DNA of 64,000 nucleotides, taken from positions 11,113,692 through 11,177,691 of the forward strand of contig OZ036008.1 in NCBI GenBank assembly GCA_964035015.1, given 5' to 3'. The translations under genes and the position numbers were made by a program. The notes below the pieces were generated by a model that saw nothing but the letters and a program-made list of their open reading frames with translations, was not told where the DNA came from and did not search any database. Below are positions 41,038 through 51,559 of this stretch, piece by piece (position 1 is the stretch's first letter; the number at the start of each line of letters is the position of its first letter). This DNA is from Corallium rubrum. Its lineage: Eukaryota; Cnidaria; Anthozoa; Scleralcyonacea; Coralliidae.

Positions 41038-42621
41038 ATGGAATCCCTCGAGCAAGGATATGCCGACAGTCGTTTTACTACTGCTGTGGATGAAGATCTT
41101 CACTGCCCGATCTGTCTGAACGTCCTCAAAGATCCGTTACAATGCCAAATGAACGAACATTATTTTTGCACTCCTTGCATCACACGGCATTTAAGCAATT
41201 TCCAAACCTGTCCTTCCTGTATGGAAGAGCTGTCGGTGAAGACGCTGAGAAAACCAGCGAGGTACCTCACCAAGCACTTGTCGAAACTCGACATCCGTTG
41301 TGAGAATGAAAACCGAGGATGCCCCGAGTTTGTGAAGCTGGAAGATTTGAACAATCATCTCACAATCTGTGGTTTCACTCCCGTGACTTGCTCAAACAAT
41401 GGCTGTAGCCAGGTGATCAACAAACAAGATATGATCCGACATGAGAATGAGATTTGTGAGTTAAGAAAGACAAAGTGCCATGAGTGTGCTGAGATGAGAA
41501 TAGAAATGGGCCAGGTGAGAGAAGATATGGGCCAGATGAGAGAAGAGATGGGCCAGATGAGAGAAGATATGGGCCAGATGAGAGAAGAGATGGTAGGCCA
41601 ACTGAATATGTCTTTTGCAGAATTAAAAGACCAAATGAGCAAGATAATCAATGTAGTTGAAATGAAAGGAGTTCTGAATCCAAGTCCAAGTCTCCATGTT
41701 CCTTTTCCAGTTGAAGGCAAAGAAGACATCATCGTGGTTGGAGGGTATAATGGTGTTGATCGACTTGTGTCCTCTGAGATGTTTGTGTGGTCCAAGAACA
41801 AATGGTTGCCATTAAACGATGTAAATGAGCCTCGCTCAGGTTCATCATCAGCATTGTACAAAAACCAGCTGCTTGTTGTAGGAGGAAAGACTAATAACTA
41901 TGATTTTACTAACAGCATCGAAGCATTGGATGTTGATAAGCAACCAGCCCAGTGGTTTCATTCCCCTTATGAGCTACCAAACCCATGTTATGGTCACAGT
42001 TGTATTATCTACCAAGATTGTCTTGTAGTTATTGGTGGGATAAAGGTCAATGAAGGTAGTGAGGTCTCCAATGGCATCCACGAAGTACGTCTCACTCCAC
42101 CGTATACTTCTAAGCTTTTGTCATTGATGCCACAACCAAGAAACCGTCATGGAACCGTGTGTTTTGGTGATGAGATTGTAATCATTGGAGGATCAGCTGG
42201 CTATAATTGTAATCACATGAAGAGTGTGTTGTTGTTTAATATCAAAACCAACATGTGTAAAGCAATTACCCCATTACCTTATGCTGTTAGTTGTATGGCC
42301 ACAGTCAGGTGGGGTGACAATGTTATATTATTAGGAGGGCAGAATTACGATAGTGAAGCATTAAATACTGTAATGATGTACAATATTAAAACAGGGAACA
42401 CCCACATGTTACCAGCCATGTTACATGAGAGATCAAGCTGTACAGCTGTTGTGACTGGCAATATGATTGTTGTAATAGGGGGATATAAGAAGGAGCAAGG
42501 ACAATTTTTAAATACTGTGGAATACTTCAGTTTTGCTAGCTTTTCATGGACTGAACTTCCCTCGATGATTGAAAAAAGATCTGCTGCTACAGCTGTAGTG
42601 AGGCCAGTGAACTTTGCATAG
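41038..42621 (+). CDS. RING / TRAF-zinc-finger / Kelch protein, gene 6
   Basis: Intronless, 527 residues from the conserved ATGGAATCCCTCGAGCAAGG; a longer upstream frame has no ATG. The RING, TRAF fingers, a coil with four 7-residue units and six Kelch repeats are all open. The striking part is 41878-42068 (blades 2-3). Relatives read GGRTG.H..IDSIEALC and YPAKLPYPCSGHSCIVYQD, whereas this gene reads GGKTNNYDFTNSIEALDV and HSPYELPNPCYGHSCIIYQD, plus an extra residue in NEGSEV. Outside that patch it is as similar to the others as they are to each other. Gene conversion from an unseen family member, or selection on the propeller surface, would explain this. It is the last full gene of the array. 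Confidence 0.9.
   Translation: MESLEQGYADSRFTTAVDEDLHCPICLNVLKDPLQCQMNEHYFCTPCITRHLSNFQTCPSCMEELSVKTLRKPARYLTKHLSKLDIRCENENRGCPEFVKLEDLNNHLTICGFTPVTCSNNGCSQVINKQDMIRHENEICELRKTKCHECAEMRIEMGQVREDMGQMREEMGQMREDMGQMREEMVGQLNMSFAELKDQMSKIINVVEMKGVLNPSPSLHVPFPVEGKEDIIVVGGYNGVDRLVSSEMFVWSKNKWLPLNDVNEPRSGSSSALYKNQLLVVGGKTNNYDFTNSIEALDVDKQPAQWFHSPYELPNPCYGHSCIIYQDCLVVIGGIKVNEGSEVSNGIHEVRLTPPYTSKLLSLMPQPRNRHGTVCFGDEIVIIGGSAGYNCNHMKSVLLFNIKTNMCKAITPLPYAVSCMATVRWGDNVILLGGQNYDSEALNTVMMYNIKTGNTHMLPAMLHERSSCTAVVTGNMIVVIGGYKKEQGQFLNTVEYFSFASFSWTELPSMIEKRSAATAVVRPVNFA
41506..41589 (+). repeat. 21-bp coding minisatellite, 4 units (gene 6)
   Basis: Four consecutive units coding for MGQVRED, MGQMREE, MGQMRED and MGQMREE. 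Confidence 0.88.
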
Positions 42622-43244
42622 GTTGCCTATAAAGAACATGTGATGATGATTTTCCATGTGGACAAAATGTGGTATTTTCATATTATTCCAGTGGGACAAA
42701 CCAACCATGAATGTAATTGAACTTCATATAGATATGTAAAATAATAAATAGCTGATTGTGGTAATTTTTTTATATATACAGGTACATCAATTAATTAATT
42801 ATTATTATTATTAATAATTAATTAATTATATTTAGTAATTCTTTATCAAGATAGGGCTATCCTTAGCCCGTGATGAGATAATGACACATAGAGATCATAA
42901 ATTATAAGTACTTATAATTTATGATCTCTGTGGGTTTGAGAATGTTCGATCCGCAGTTTACCGTGGGTGCCAGAGGTTCTCCTTTGTATCAGTCTTTGAA
43001 GGTTCTTGGAGAACTACATCTCCCCCTCAGGTAAATTTAATTTATTTTTCGACGCTCGTGGGGGATAACGGGGACACACGAGGAAGCCATATAATCCCCT
43101 GCTAACCCCCCTGCGAGCGTGGAAGAACCTCTGGCACCCAGGGTAGACTGAATGGGGATACGGGAGGACGCCAGGCGGTTTGGTGCGCAGTGTGCACGGT
43201 GCTTGTTCTTTATTGGACAAGCGCTTACTGAATGACGCCAAAGC
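42622..43244. other. 3' flank of gene 6
   Basis: Starts like the other 3' flanks. It then has an AATTAATTATTATTATTATT palindromic patch near 42790, a short inverted repeat TAGAGATCATAAATTATAAG around 42897-42930, and sequence matching 36000-36280. The block before 43244 includes an inverted GAGCGTGG / CCACGCTCG pair. No gene seen. Confidence 0.5.
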
Positions 43245-43480
43245 ATGGAATCCCTCGAGGAAGGATATGCCTGCCATCATTTTGCTGATGCTGTTGAAGA
43301 TCTTCAATGCCCGATATGTTGAACGTCTTCAAAGATCCGCTACAATGCCAAATGAACGAACATCATTTTTGCACTCCTTGCATCACAAGGCATTTGCGCA
43401 ATTTTCAAACCTGTCCTTCGTGTATGGAAGACGCTGCAAAAACCTGCAAGATACCTCACCGAGGAACCCTGACCAGTTAA
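43245..43480 (+). pseudogene. RING-only pseudogene fragment F
   Basis: Starts ATGGAATCCCTCGAGGAAGG like fragment D. It loses a base in CCGATATGTTGAACG and has the same 12-bp deletion (TATGGAAGACGCTGC). It ends at CTGACCAGT with a stop. D and F are sister copies. Confidence 0.8.
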
Positions 43481-43786
43481 CAGATTCTCGGGCAGCTTTG
43501 TACTTTGCCGGTGAGTTCGTTTGTGCGGAATCAAATAGGGCACCGCCCTAATTTAGCCCTCCTGCTTCTCCTTTCCCTGGTGTTGTGATTGTTTTTCAAC
43601 ATGGGCGTTGTCCAAATGTTAGAGTTTGGATTACTTAATGCAAGAAACAAGAATTATTATCTTCATTAGTTTATGACTTACCTTTTCAGCTTTCCTTCGC
43701 TCTCTTCTGCCATTGTGAAACGTGCTTCCTTTGCAATTTTTCTATGGGAGTCGGATATATCCACAGTACATTAACATGGCAAATTG

Positions 43787-43902
43787 CTAAACATTCGTAT
43801 TTTAAATATCGAACTTCACATAATATGAAGTTCTATTGTAAGTCACAATAATTACCTCGTTACATGTTATGTGAAGTTCGATATTTAAAATGCGAATTTT
43901 TA
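43787..43902. repeat. Unit hairpin, copy 6
   Basis: Same arms as copies 1-5. No full RING-Kelch gene follows it, because the duplicated unit breaks off at about 44220. Confidence 0.75.
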
Positions 43903-43903
43903 G

Positions 43904-44329
43904 CAACTTGCCAAGAAATCGCCATGAATCGTTAGCAAATATTGCAATGTCGATCGCGTGGGAAAGAACATCCGGTTTGACTGTAAGTATATATGTGTAC
44001 AAACAGTGCGCATGTACATCTTTATAATTTTGGTTCAAGTGCATGGAATTTACAAATTAGAAATATTTAGTTCGACGTGAAATCATAGACACCTTTATAT
44101 ATTTTTCGTCTCTAACTATAAGGACTATTTTGTTCATTTACAGCATCCCTTCCGTTTGCCAAGGGGCTCCTTAGGTGAAGTGTTATTTAATGCTGAAAGA
44201 AGAAAAAAACAAGAAATGAATAACGGAATATTAATATTGCACGCACTAAAGCCAGGAGTCACGCACCCCTTTCGCACGCGCAGACACCACGTTTTAACAC
44301 CTTGTGAAAATCTCAAAATCGAAATATAG
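43904..44329 (+). pseudogene. Two exon-like blocks of an unknown gene, best-preserved copy
   Basis: Block a (43904-43982, TTTTTAG before, ACT|GTAAGT after) reads NLPRNRHESLANIAMSIAWE then RTSGLT in one frame. Block b starts at 44144 after TTTACAG and continues in phase as HPFRLPRGSLGEVLFNAE RRKK, then runs into sequence outside the unit up to TAG at 44327-44329. This copy keeps the frame through a 3-base-compatible insertion (TCGATCGCG). The unit copies near 18780 and 36990 carry frame-breaking variants of the same stretch. I cannot name the protein. Confidence 0.4.
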
Positions 44330-44346
44330 TAAGGTTAGATACACTA

Positions 44347-44643
44347 AAGGTGGTTTTCCACTAGGCGACATTTGTCGACCGACTCGACATTTTTCTTTTG
44401 TCTTGGCTAATTAGTTCCAGTCGAGAGCTTGCGAGACAAAAGAAAATGTCGCCTCGCGCGACATTTTTCGCCTAGTGGAAAACCGCCTTTAGTGAAAGTT
44501 AAGGCGGTTTTCTACTAGGCGAAAAATGTCTCGCGAAGCGACATTTTCTTTTGTCTCGCAAGCTCTCGAGTGGAACTAATTAACCAAGACAAAGGAAAAA
44601 TGTCGAGTCGGTCGACAAATGTCGCCTAGTGGAAAACCGCCTT
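44347..44643. mobile_element. Palindromic MITE with TA target site
   Basis: The ends AAGGTGGTTTTCCACTAGGC / GCCTAGTGGAAAACCGCCTT continue inward as inverted repeats through the whole 297 bp (CGACCGACTCGACATTTTTC and complement), with a second inner pair around CTAGTGGAAAACCGCC. TA flanks both sides. It is Tc1/mariner-like. Confidence 0.75.
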
Positions 44644-44650
44644 TAGTCGT

Positions 44651-44729
44651 CACGTTTCGAGCGAAGGCCCTTCACCAGAGAGAAAGAGAGAAAGGGAATC
44701 TCTGACGAAGGGCCTTCGCTCGAAACGTG
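44651..44729. repeat. Hairpin with CACGTTTCGAGCGAAGGCCC arms
   Basis: Perfect 20-bp arms around an AGAGAGAAAGAGAGAAAGGG loop, directly after the MITE. A related ACGTTTCGAGCGAAGGCCC stretch with its own CCTTCGTC return lies near 56881. Confidence 0.75.
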
Positions 44730-45024
44730 ACTACTATAACGTTCCCTGTTTCGGCAGTATTGATCTAAGTAGCAGATAAATCCCGAGGACGCGCAAGGTC
44801 CGAGGGCTTTATATCGCATAAATTCCGACATTCGAGGGATTTATCTGACTTAATTTATTATTGAGGAGGTTTTCCAACAAAGTTGGGGGTTTTTTCCTAG
44901 CTTGGACAAAGATTTTCCTAGTTTTTTTCTTCCTTTCGTATCTAATTAGTATTCAAGGGCTTTATGCGATATAAAGCCCTCGAAAGAACAAAGAAAACCG
45001 ACTCAATAATAAATGAATTATGAG

Positions 45025-45155
45025 TAATAACATGACTTGAGGGAAATTAGCGATTAAATTTCCCCGCTGCCGAGGGAAGATTTGTGAACTTTTACAAATC
45101 GTCCAAAGGCAAAGGGGAAATTTAATCGCTAATTTCCCGAAAAGTCATGTTATTA
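45025..45155. mobile_element. Miniature inverted-repeat element, copy 2
   Basis: Second copy of the element at 403-540, with the same TAATAACATGACTT ends and a slightly shorter centre. It is followed by the same downstream repeat (45156-45440). Confidence 0.7.
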
Positions 45156-45445
45156 GTTTGTAATATTATGATCGCCGAGGAAAACTTTGGGAAATCTTAC
45201 GGACAGGAAATTTACAGAGAAGTTGCATCTAATTTTCTCGTGCATGTTGATGAGGGAAAATATATGCAAGCGGAAATTTAGAAGAAGACAAAGGATTTCT
45301 TTGTCTTCTAACTCATCAACATGCATGGGCAAATAAGAAGACAAAGGATAAATTTCCCTCTTGCATGAGCGATGAGGAATATGAGGTTTACATTCCCTCG
45401 GAGAACAAGAGAATCCGAGGCAATCATGGTATTATCTTACTAATA

Positions 45446-45479
45446 AAAATAATAAAAATAATAAAAATAATACTAATAC

Positions 45480-45522
<43 letters not shown>

Positions 45523-45532
45523 TAATAATAAT
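45446..45532. repeat. (AAT)n microsatellite
   Basis: Starts as AATAAAAATAATAAAAATAA, passes through ACTAATACT and becomes a pure AAT run. It lies just downstream of the RAB gene's last exon. Confidence 0.9.
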
Positions 45533-45562
45533 TCAAAATCGCGACCCATCTCCCTCCTTATT

Positions 45563-48500
45563 TCAACTTAAAAATTTCATTTCAAACTTCCTCAAAAACA
45601 ACTTACTTATTGTGTTTCCTATTTGTGGTTTATTCTTACAGCCTATCCGTTCAATATCCTCCATCTCTCGCAATATGGCTTGGTCAAACGCCATGGCTGC
45701 TGTTCTCGTAAATAACGAACTAACATTTTCGCCTAAAAACAAAAGAAAACGTATTAACGCTTTCCCTGCTGTTGTGGCCTTTTAGTATTTTACTCTGGCT
45801 ATTTTACTCATCAAGGGAAGAACCCTAGTGAAGGACATTGCGTTTGGCCAAATTTGATTTCCAAAAACGCAATGGTCAAAAAGTGATACCTGTTTTTGAC
45901 GAAACGCTCCAATACTCGGCGTTTACTTCGGCAGCTATCCCTATTGCATGTTCTTCCATTTTTTCAAGATCAATGGGTTTCTATGGGGAGAAATTGAAGA
46001 AAAAGCATTCCAGCTGAACAACATCTCCTGGCTCCTGAATAAAGACAAATTCAATGAGCCATTCAAATTGCTGTATGTCAAAATATATTCATTGCTTACA
46101 CAAAGATCTTTCTTTGTACCAATAAGAAAAACATCGGGGCTATGATTAGCATTCTCAGTCATAGCTTCGTTGAGCCATCGTCTGGAAATCAAGAGCAAAG
46201 AATGTAAACTGACAAAGACGGTAGAGGGAGGGGGTGTTAATAATTATCCTGCAGATATCAGATGTGACCCATGTACTGTCATGAGTGATTATCATCAGCA
46301 GATCTGTCATCATTTAGTGACAGTTAGTGATGTCATCATTTAATGACAGCATCAGTTAGTGACATCATCTGTTACTAATGTCAATGTTTAGTGACATCAT
46401 CAGTTGGTGATGTTACCCTTTAGTGACATCATCGGTTAGTAATATCATCCGTTAGTGATGTCATCCACTAATGATGTCATCAGTTAATAGCATCATCAGT
46501 CATCTGTTAGTGGCATCATCAGTTAACGACATCACAGTTAGTGATGTCATCAGTTAGTGACATCATCAGTTAGTGACATCACCAGTTAGTGACATCAACA
46601 GTTAGTGACATCATCAGTTAGTGACATCATCAGTTAGTGACATCATCAGTTAGTGACATCATCAGTTAACGACATCACAGTTAGTGACATCATCAGTTAG
46701 TGACATCATCAGTTAGTGACATCATCAGTTAGTGATGTAATCAGTTAGTGACACAATCATTTAGTGACATCATCAGTTAGTGACATCATCATTTTGTGAC
46801 ATCATCAGTTAGTGATATCATCAGTTAGTGACATCATCAGTTAACGACGTCACAGTTAGTGATGTCATCAGTTAGTGACATCATCAGTTAGTGACATCAT
46901 CATTTCGTGACATCATCAGTTAGTGACATCATCAGTTAGTGACATCGTCAGTTAGTGACATAATAATTTAGTGTCATCAGTTAGTGATCTCAATGACTAG
47001 TGACATCATCGATTGATGATATCATCAGTTAGCGATGTCATCAATTAATGATGTCACAAGTTAGTGATGTCATCAGTTAGTGATGTCATTGACTAGTGAC
47101 ATCATCAGTCAGTGACATCATCATTTAGTGATGTTAAATTAAATATTTTATGTCACACCTTGCACCATCCAAAGATTTGATATCACTCAAATCAAACACC
47201 ACCAATATAACTAAAAATAGAAAAATGTGTTTTGTTCTTTGAACATGAATATCCCCTCATCCTCAATCAAGATTGAATAGCCTAAAGTTGTAAAATGTTA
47301 AACAAATTATAAAAAAAATGTTGGTGACATCAAAATTGAGAACTTTACCATGTGCTCCTCTGAAGTATGCAGACGCTATACATTTGAACCTCTCTTGACC
47401 AGCTGTGTCCCATCTAACAAAACACAACATTAAAATGGAAGACATTTATGCTTTTCTCCATTTTCTTCACTTAGAAATCAGACCTTTTATAAAACATTTG
47501 AAGAGTACGGACTACCTACATTTGCATGTTGAAAGGTTGGCCCAAAATTGAATAATATTCCATTTGAAAATCAACACCAATCGTAGCTTTGTAGTCAGTT
47601 TCAAATACATCCTTGCAGTACCTATTGAAAAATATCAAGCCTGACTGTTATAAAAAAATAAACTGATCAATGTTTAAAACTAATTAATTAACTCATTAAT
47701 TAATTAATAATTTAATTAATTAATTTTTATTTATTTATTTATTTCATCACAAGACAATATACATATTAAAAATAGATATGAAAGAAGAAAATAATAATTT
47801 TACAGTGATGGGGAATCTACAAGAAAGCAAAATTTGCTTGTTTGGCATAGATCCCTTTTATAGAAAATAGAAAATAGAAAATAGAACTAGTATATATACA
47901 CCCTCAAGCCCATTACACAACATCTAAATATTGATGCTGCATAATAAGCCCAAGAAGGTACTTACTGTCATATTGACTTAATATAACATTGTTGGTATAG
48001 CCTAGAAAATTGTTTTAAAGTGCATTTACTATTTCACATACTGTATACATATAATTATGATGAAACAATATTTAAACCTAATTGCAGCCTTTTTTTAATA
48101 AATGAATTTTTACCTTTTTTTAAATTGGTATAATGATTTACATTAAGTAATGAATTAACACATTAATAAACTAATGAATTAACAAATTAATGAACTAATG
48201 AATTAACAAAGACAATATAACAAACTAAGGTCCTGTTTTCATGAAGCAGATTGAATGTTCAAGTCAAATCCCGCATGTTGTTTCTCCTTGTTGTGTTTAC
48301 ATGAAGAAGATTGGAAGTTTTGATCTGAATGGCTGAAGTTAATCCACACTGGAATGGATAAATTTACTGGCAAATATTATTGACTGAGATATTTACATGT
48401 ACCTGTTAACTAATGATGTTTTGCCAACAGCAACATCCCCAATGACTATTGTCTTACAAACTTTCATTCTGAACAAAACACATAATAAATTGTTATCTAT

Positions 48501-50534
48501 GAAAACTGACATTTCTGTTTCATTGTAATACATGTACATGTCATATCACATCCTAGAGAAATTAATGTTGTGACAAAGGTGTTTCTGTTGTATGTACACT
48601 GTACTGTAAAAGTTAAACAAAAACCCCATTTACAGTACAATTAAAATGCTGGTGAGAATCATATAAATCTTAATACTGTACATTAGCTGAATGTCATCTC
48701 CTTAAATTCTGGAACATGAAGGTAGCAAATGCCTCTGATATTTTTGCATCCAAAATTAGTTGATGTCAGTCCCATTACAAAAACTAATTCAAGTGTAATT
48801 ATCTAATTACCCAACTGTTTCCCCAAGTGTGTCTGAAGCACAGGCATCTCTTGTCTTTACAGTAAAATTTGTTTGTTTTCTGATTACGGTTTCTGGTTTA
48901 TATGGCTGAAATTAAGAAAATGCAATGTCACCCATGATGTAAGAAAATTTTCATCCCCCACTTCCACAACCTCACCAGTGACCACAACCCACCTACAGTC
49001 AACTCTCGCCTTGCAGACACCCCACTATTACGGACACCTCGCCATTAAGGACAGTTGGTAAATCCCCGGCCGAAACTACTATGAAATGTATTGAAATAAC
49101 TCTCGCTATTATGGACTCTCACTATTACGGACTTGCGGACACTTCCTGTGGTCCCCAACAAACATTTTTATTGTTCTACTCTCGTTACAACGGACACCTT
49201 GGATGTATTTTTCTCTCGACACATGAAAGTGAATGACTTATCAAATGACATATTTATGTTACTGATTCATATTACCATTGTATTTTTGGTTTTGGAATAA
49301 AAAAAATATTTGAATACAAATTTTTGACTTGTGCTGTGTACTTATGTATCACAGTAAACGTCAACTAGAAATTGAAATAAACTGGATATTTTAAAACAAA
49401 AGAGCAGTAATACATTGTAGTGACATTTTACAACCTGAAATCGGGATATTTTCATCGCATCCCGCTATTGCGGACTCTCGTTATTACGGACACCAAATGA
49501 TGGTCCCCAGGGTGTCCGCTATAACGAGAGTTGACTGTACTGGGCTAGGCCATATTTTTGGGCCTGCAGTAATTGGCTTTTGCTGTTGCGGTGTCCCTGC
49601 CAAAATGTTTCCATTCTGTAATTGTAATTGTAACGTGTAACTGGCAAAGCTAATAAAATTAAAAAAATAAAATAAAATATTTTCATATTTTTCAATTGAG
49701 GAGAAATAACCAAAACAATAATTGCCGTGAAATCACAACAACCTCATCTCCAGGGCATTTCTGAGAGACAAGAGAAGGCTGGAGATCATGTGACAGAATA
49801 TTCCAATATATATTGTAAATAGATGCTGTAACTTGTCAGTGACTGCGATAATTTCATGCGGAGATGGAAAAAGCTGTTCTAGGTGTTTAAATTTTGAAAA
49901 TTTTCAAGGTGAGGATGCCCCTGGAGGTTGCCCAGACCCCCCTACTAGCCTCCCTGTTGGCCGGACCTTAGCCCTGTGTTGGGGAATTCCTAGCACCACC
50001 CCTGGTCACTTCCCCTTTTGTCCCCAAAAGAGGGCAGCCACACAGCCTAGAAACATTCCTAAATTGTCTGCATATACTGCAGCGATACAAAGTCAGTCCA
50101 CAAATATCATAATCTCATATATAAACAAACTAAAAGCTTGGCACTGCCCAATACTGTAGCTTTAATATTCACTCTTTTCAAAATTCAAGTCCTTTAAAAT
50201 TTCGCAAAACTTCCTATATGTCGTGAGATGCAAATTTAGTTTTTAAGTGCATCTTTATTAGATTCGGAAGTAACTTGGATGGTCATAAAATACAAGAAGT
50301 GCTTGAATGAATAGGCATTTAATTACATGGTATATTATTAAATTGTCTTAAAATGAAGTACGAGACAATTGCAATTAATAAACTCTGTACAGTATTCGTA
50401 TATTTAAACAACCAATTCAAAAGAAAACCTCAACTCAAGAGAAACAGCTTTACAAGCACTTGGCAACGAGATAATCTTTCTATACTTGCCTGAGGATATT
50501 TCTGAATAGTTCGATCGTCTTTGTTCGCGTTCAT
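45563..50534 (-). CDS. RAB34/RAB36: RAB34/RAB36-like small GTPase, nine exons
   Basis: Exons on the minus strand are 50490-50534 (ATG 50532-50534), 48811-48905, 48403-48468, 47520-47621, 47349-47413, 47159-47210, 46100-46181, 45890-45980 and 45563-45732. Phases agree at every junction and give 255 residues, the size of human RAB34. Nucleotide motifs seen are GDVAVGKT (P-loop), YKATIGVDF (switch I), [14 protein letters not shown] (switch II) and GTKKDL (G4). [10 protein letters not shown] follows in the SAK region. The unusually long N-terminal arm (YPQ, then [10 protein letters not shown]) and FKCIAS are typical of the RAB34/36 branch, which acts in Golgi-lysosome positioning and ciliogenesis. 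Intron 1 appears to use a GC donor (CAG|GCAAGT). Read through, the last exon ends without a double-Cys prenylation tail; a GTAAGT at 45601-45606 could splice to a tail exon that I cannot find. Confidence 0.88.
46290..47135. repeat. 16-bp minisatellite, unit CAGTTAGTGACATCAT
   Basis: About fifty units, many perfect, with recurring variants (TTAACGACATCACAG, TTAGTGATGTCAT). It lies in the intron between RAB exons 47159-47210 and 46100-46181. The variants are arranged in higher-order blocks, which suggests stepwise segmental duplication. Confidence 0.92.
47690..47745. repeat. AATTAATTAATT / TTTATTTATTTA low-complexity stretch
   Basis: A simple AT repeat in a RAB intron, followed by an AT-rich region with GAAAATAGAAAATAGAAAAT at about 47860-47885 and AATGAATTAACA words at about 48150-48210. 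Nothing coding seen. Confidence 0.7.
48996..49537. mobile_element. Tc1/mariner-type element (CAGTCAACTCTCG ends)
   Basis: The ends CAGTCAACTCTCG / CGAGAGTTGACTG are inverted, with TA at 48994-48995 and 49538-49539. Inside, TATTACGGACACC, GGACTCTCACTATTACGGAC and similar words recur near both ends, giving long degenerate terminal repeats. The body is 542 bp with no transposase. It lies in intron 1 of the RAB gene. Confidence 0.8.
49541..49681 (+). mobile_element. Retroelement-like 3' tail, copy 2
   Basis: Matches 10735-10872: GGGCCTGCAGTAATTGGC, then GCTGTTGCGGTGTCCCTGCC and an A-rich TAATAAAATTAAAAAAATAA end. It directly abuts the Tc1-type element. Confidence 0.6.
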
Positions 50535-50950
50535 TGTGTCCCCCCGAAAGAACGTCTGCTCGCAGGCTATGTGCACTTTGATTGATTTACTGTATAAACT
50601 GTCCTCAAATGTATTACTCTATTAAAAGCAATCCAAAAAGCAAATAGCTGATAAATCTTCGTCAGTGTCCATCCATTGAAATCCTTACACTCCCTTCCGA
50701 CAGTAGAGTCAGTTGAAAAAATTAGAAGCTAGAGAAAGGAAACGTTACGGACAATTAGAAGACTTTTACGCAGCTTTTTTCCTGAAGGTGTGTGCCTTTG
50801 ATCAATCCCCCATGTTTCAAGTCCTAACTAAAAATTTTATTCTCCAGTAATAGTCCTGCGAAAATAGGCCCCCGAAAATAAACCCTCCGAAAATAAATCG
50901 CCGGCCCGAATCTTATATATCGGTCAGCGACCTTCACCATTAGCAAAAGG

Positions 50951-51198
50951 GGCGAGTTTCAGGGTGTTGCGTGCGCATCGTTTAGGAAAGGAATTGGCGG
51001 GCTCTAGATCTTGGCGGGCTCTCCACAAAGTAAGCAATGGCAAACAACAGACTTGCTAGCGAGCCAACAACAGCAGAATAACAGTGTTAAACATCCAGAA
51101 ACTGTATCTATACTTCGTTGATTTTAAACAGTATGTTTACTTTGAGTGGAGCTTGCAAGTTTTTTTGAAAAATTATGCGCGCAACACTGAAACTCGCC
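50951..51198. mobile_element. GGCGAGTTTCAGG-type MITE, third copy
   Basis: The ends GGCGAGTTTCAGGGTGTTGC and GCGCAACACTGAAACTCGCC match the copies at 13297-13515 and 7319-8665. The centre carries the shared GACTTGCTAGCGAGCCAACA stretch. Confidence 0.75.
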
Positions 51199-51559
51199 TA
51201 TTGAATGGAAAGCCAAGCCGACAATTTTAACTGAAAGAAATTAGAATTTTACTCCACGAAACTGCGACGTATAACTCGATTAACTTCGACACACGAATTA
51301 AATTCGTCTCGGCAATTAAATTCGTCTGAGTCGTCAGCACTTATCCGCAACCTTTTATAATGCGTGTTCGAGTTTATATATATATACGACGAATTATCGT
51401 CGCGTCGAATTAAATGTTTCTCTTCTGCATGTACGACTATTTGAGAAGTGCAAAATCTCATAACGAAGCAAAATTGGGTTTGTTTAATTTTTCTGTAGGT
51501 ATAGAACACGGAGTATTATAATTCCTCTCTGTAGCCAAAGAAAGATTTTCGTGACATAA

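Noticed and set aside
46290-47135. Regular repeats considered as a CRISPR array
   Set aside because: The units are contiguous 16-mers without unique spacers, in a metazoan intron. It is a minisatellite.
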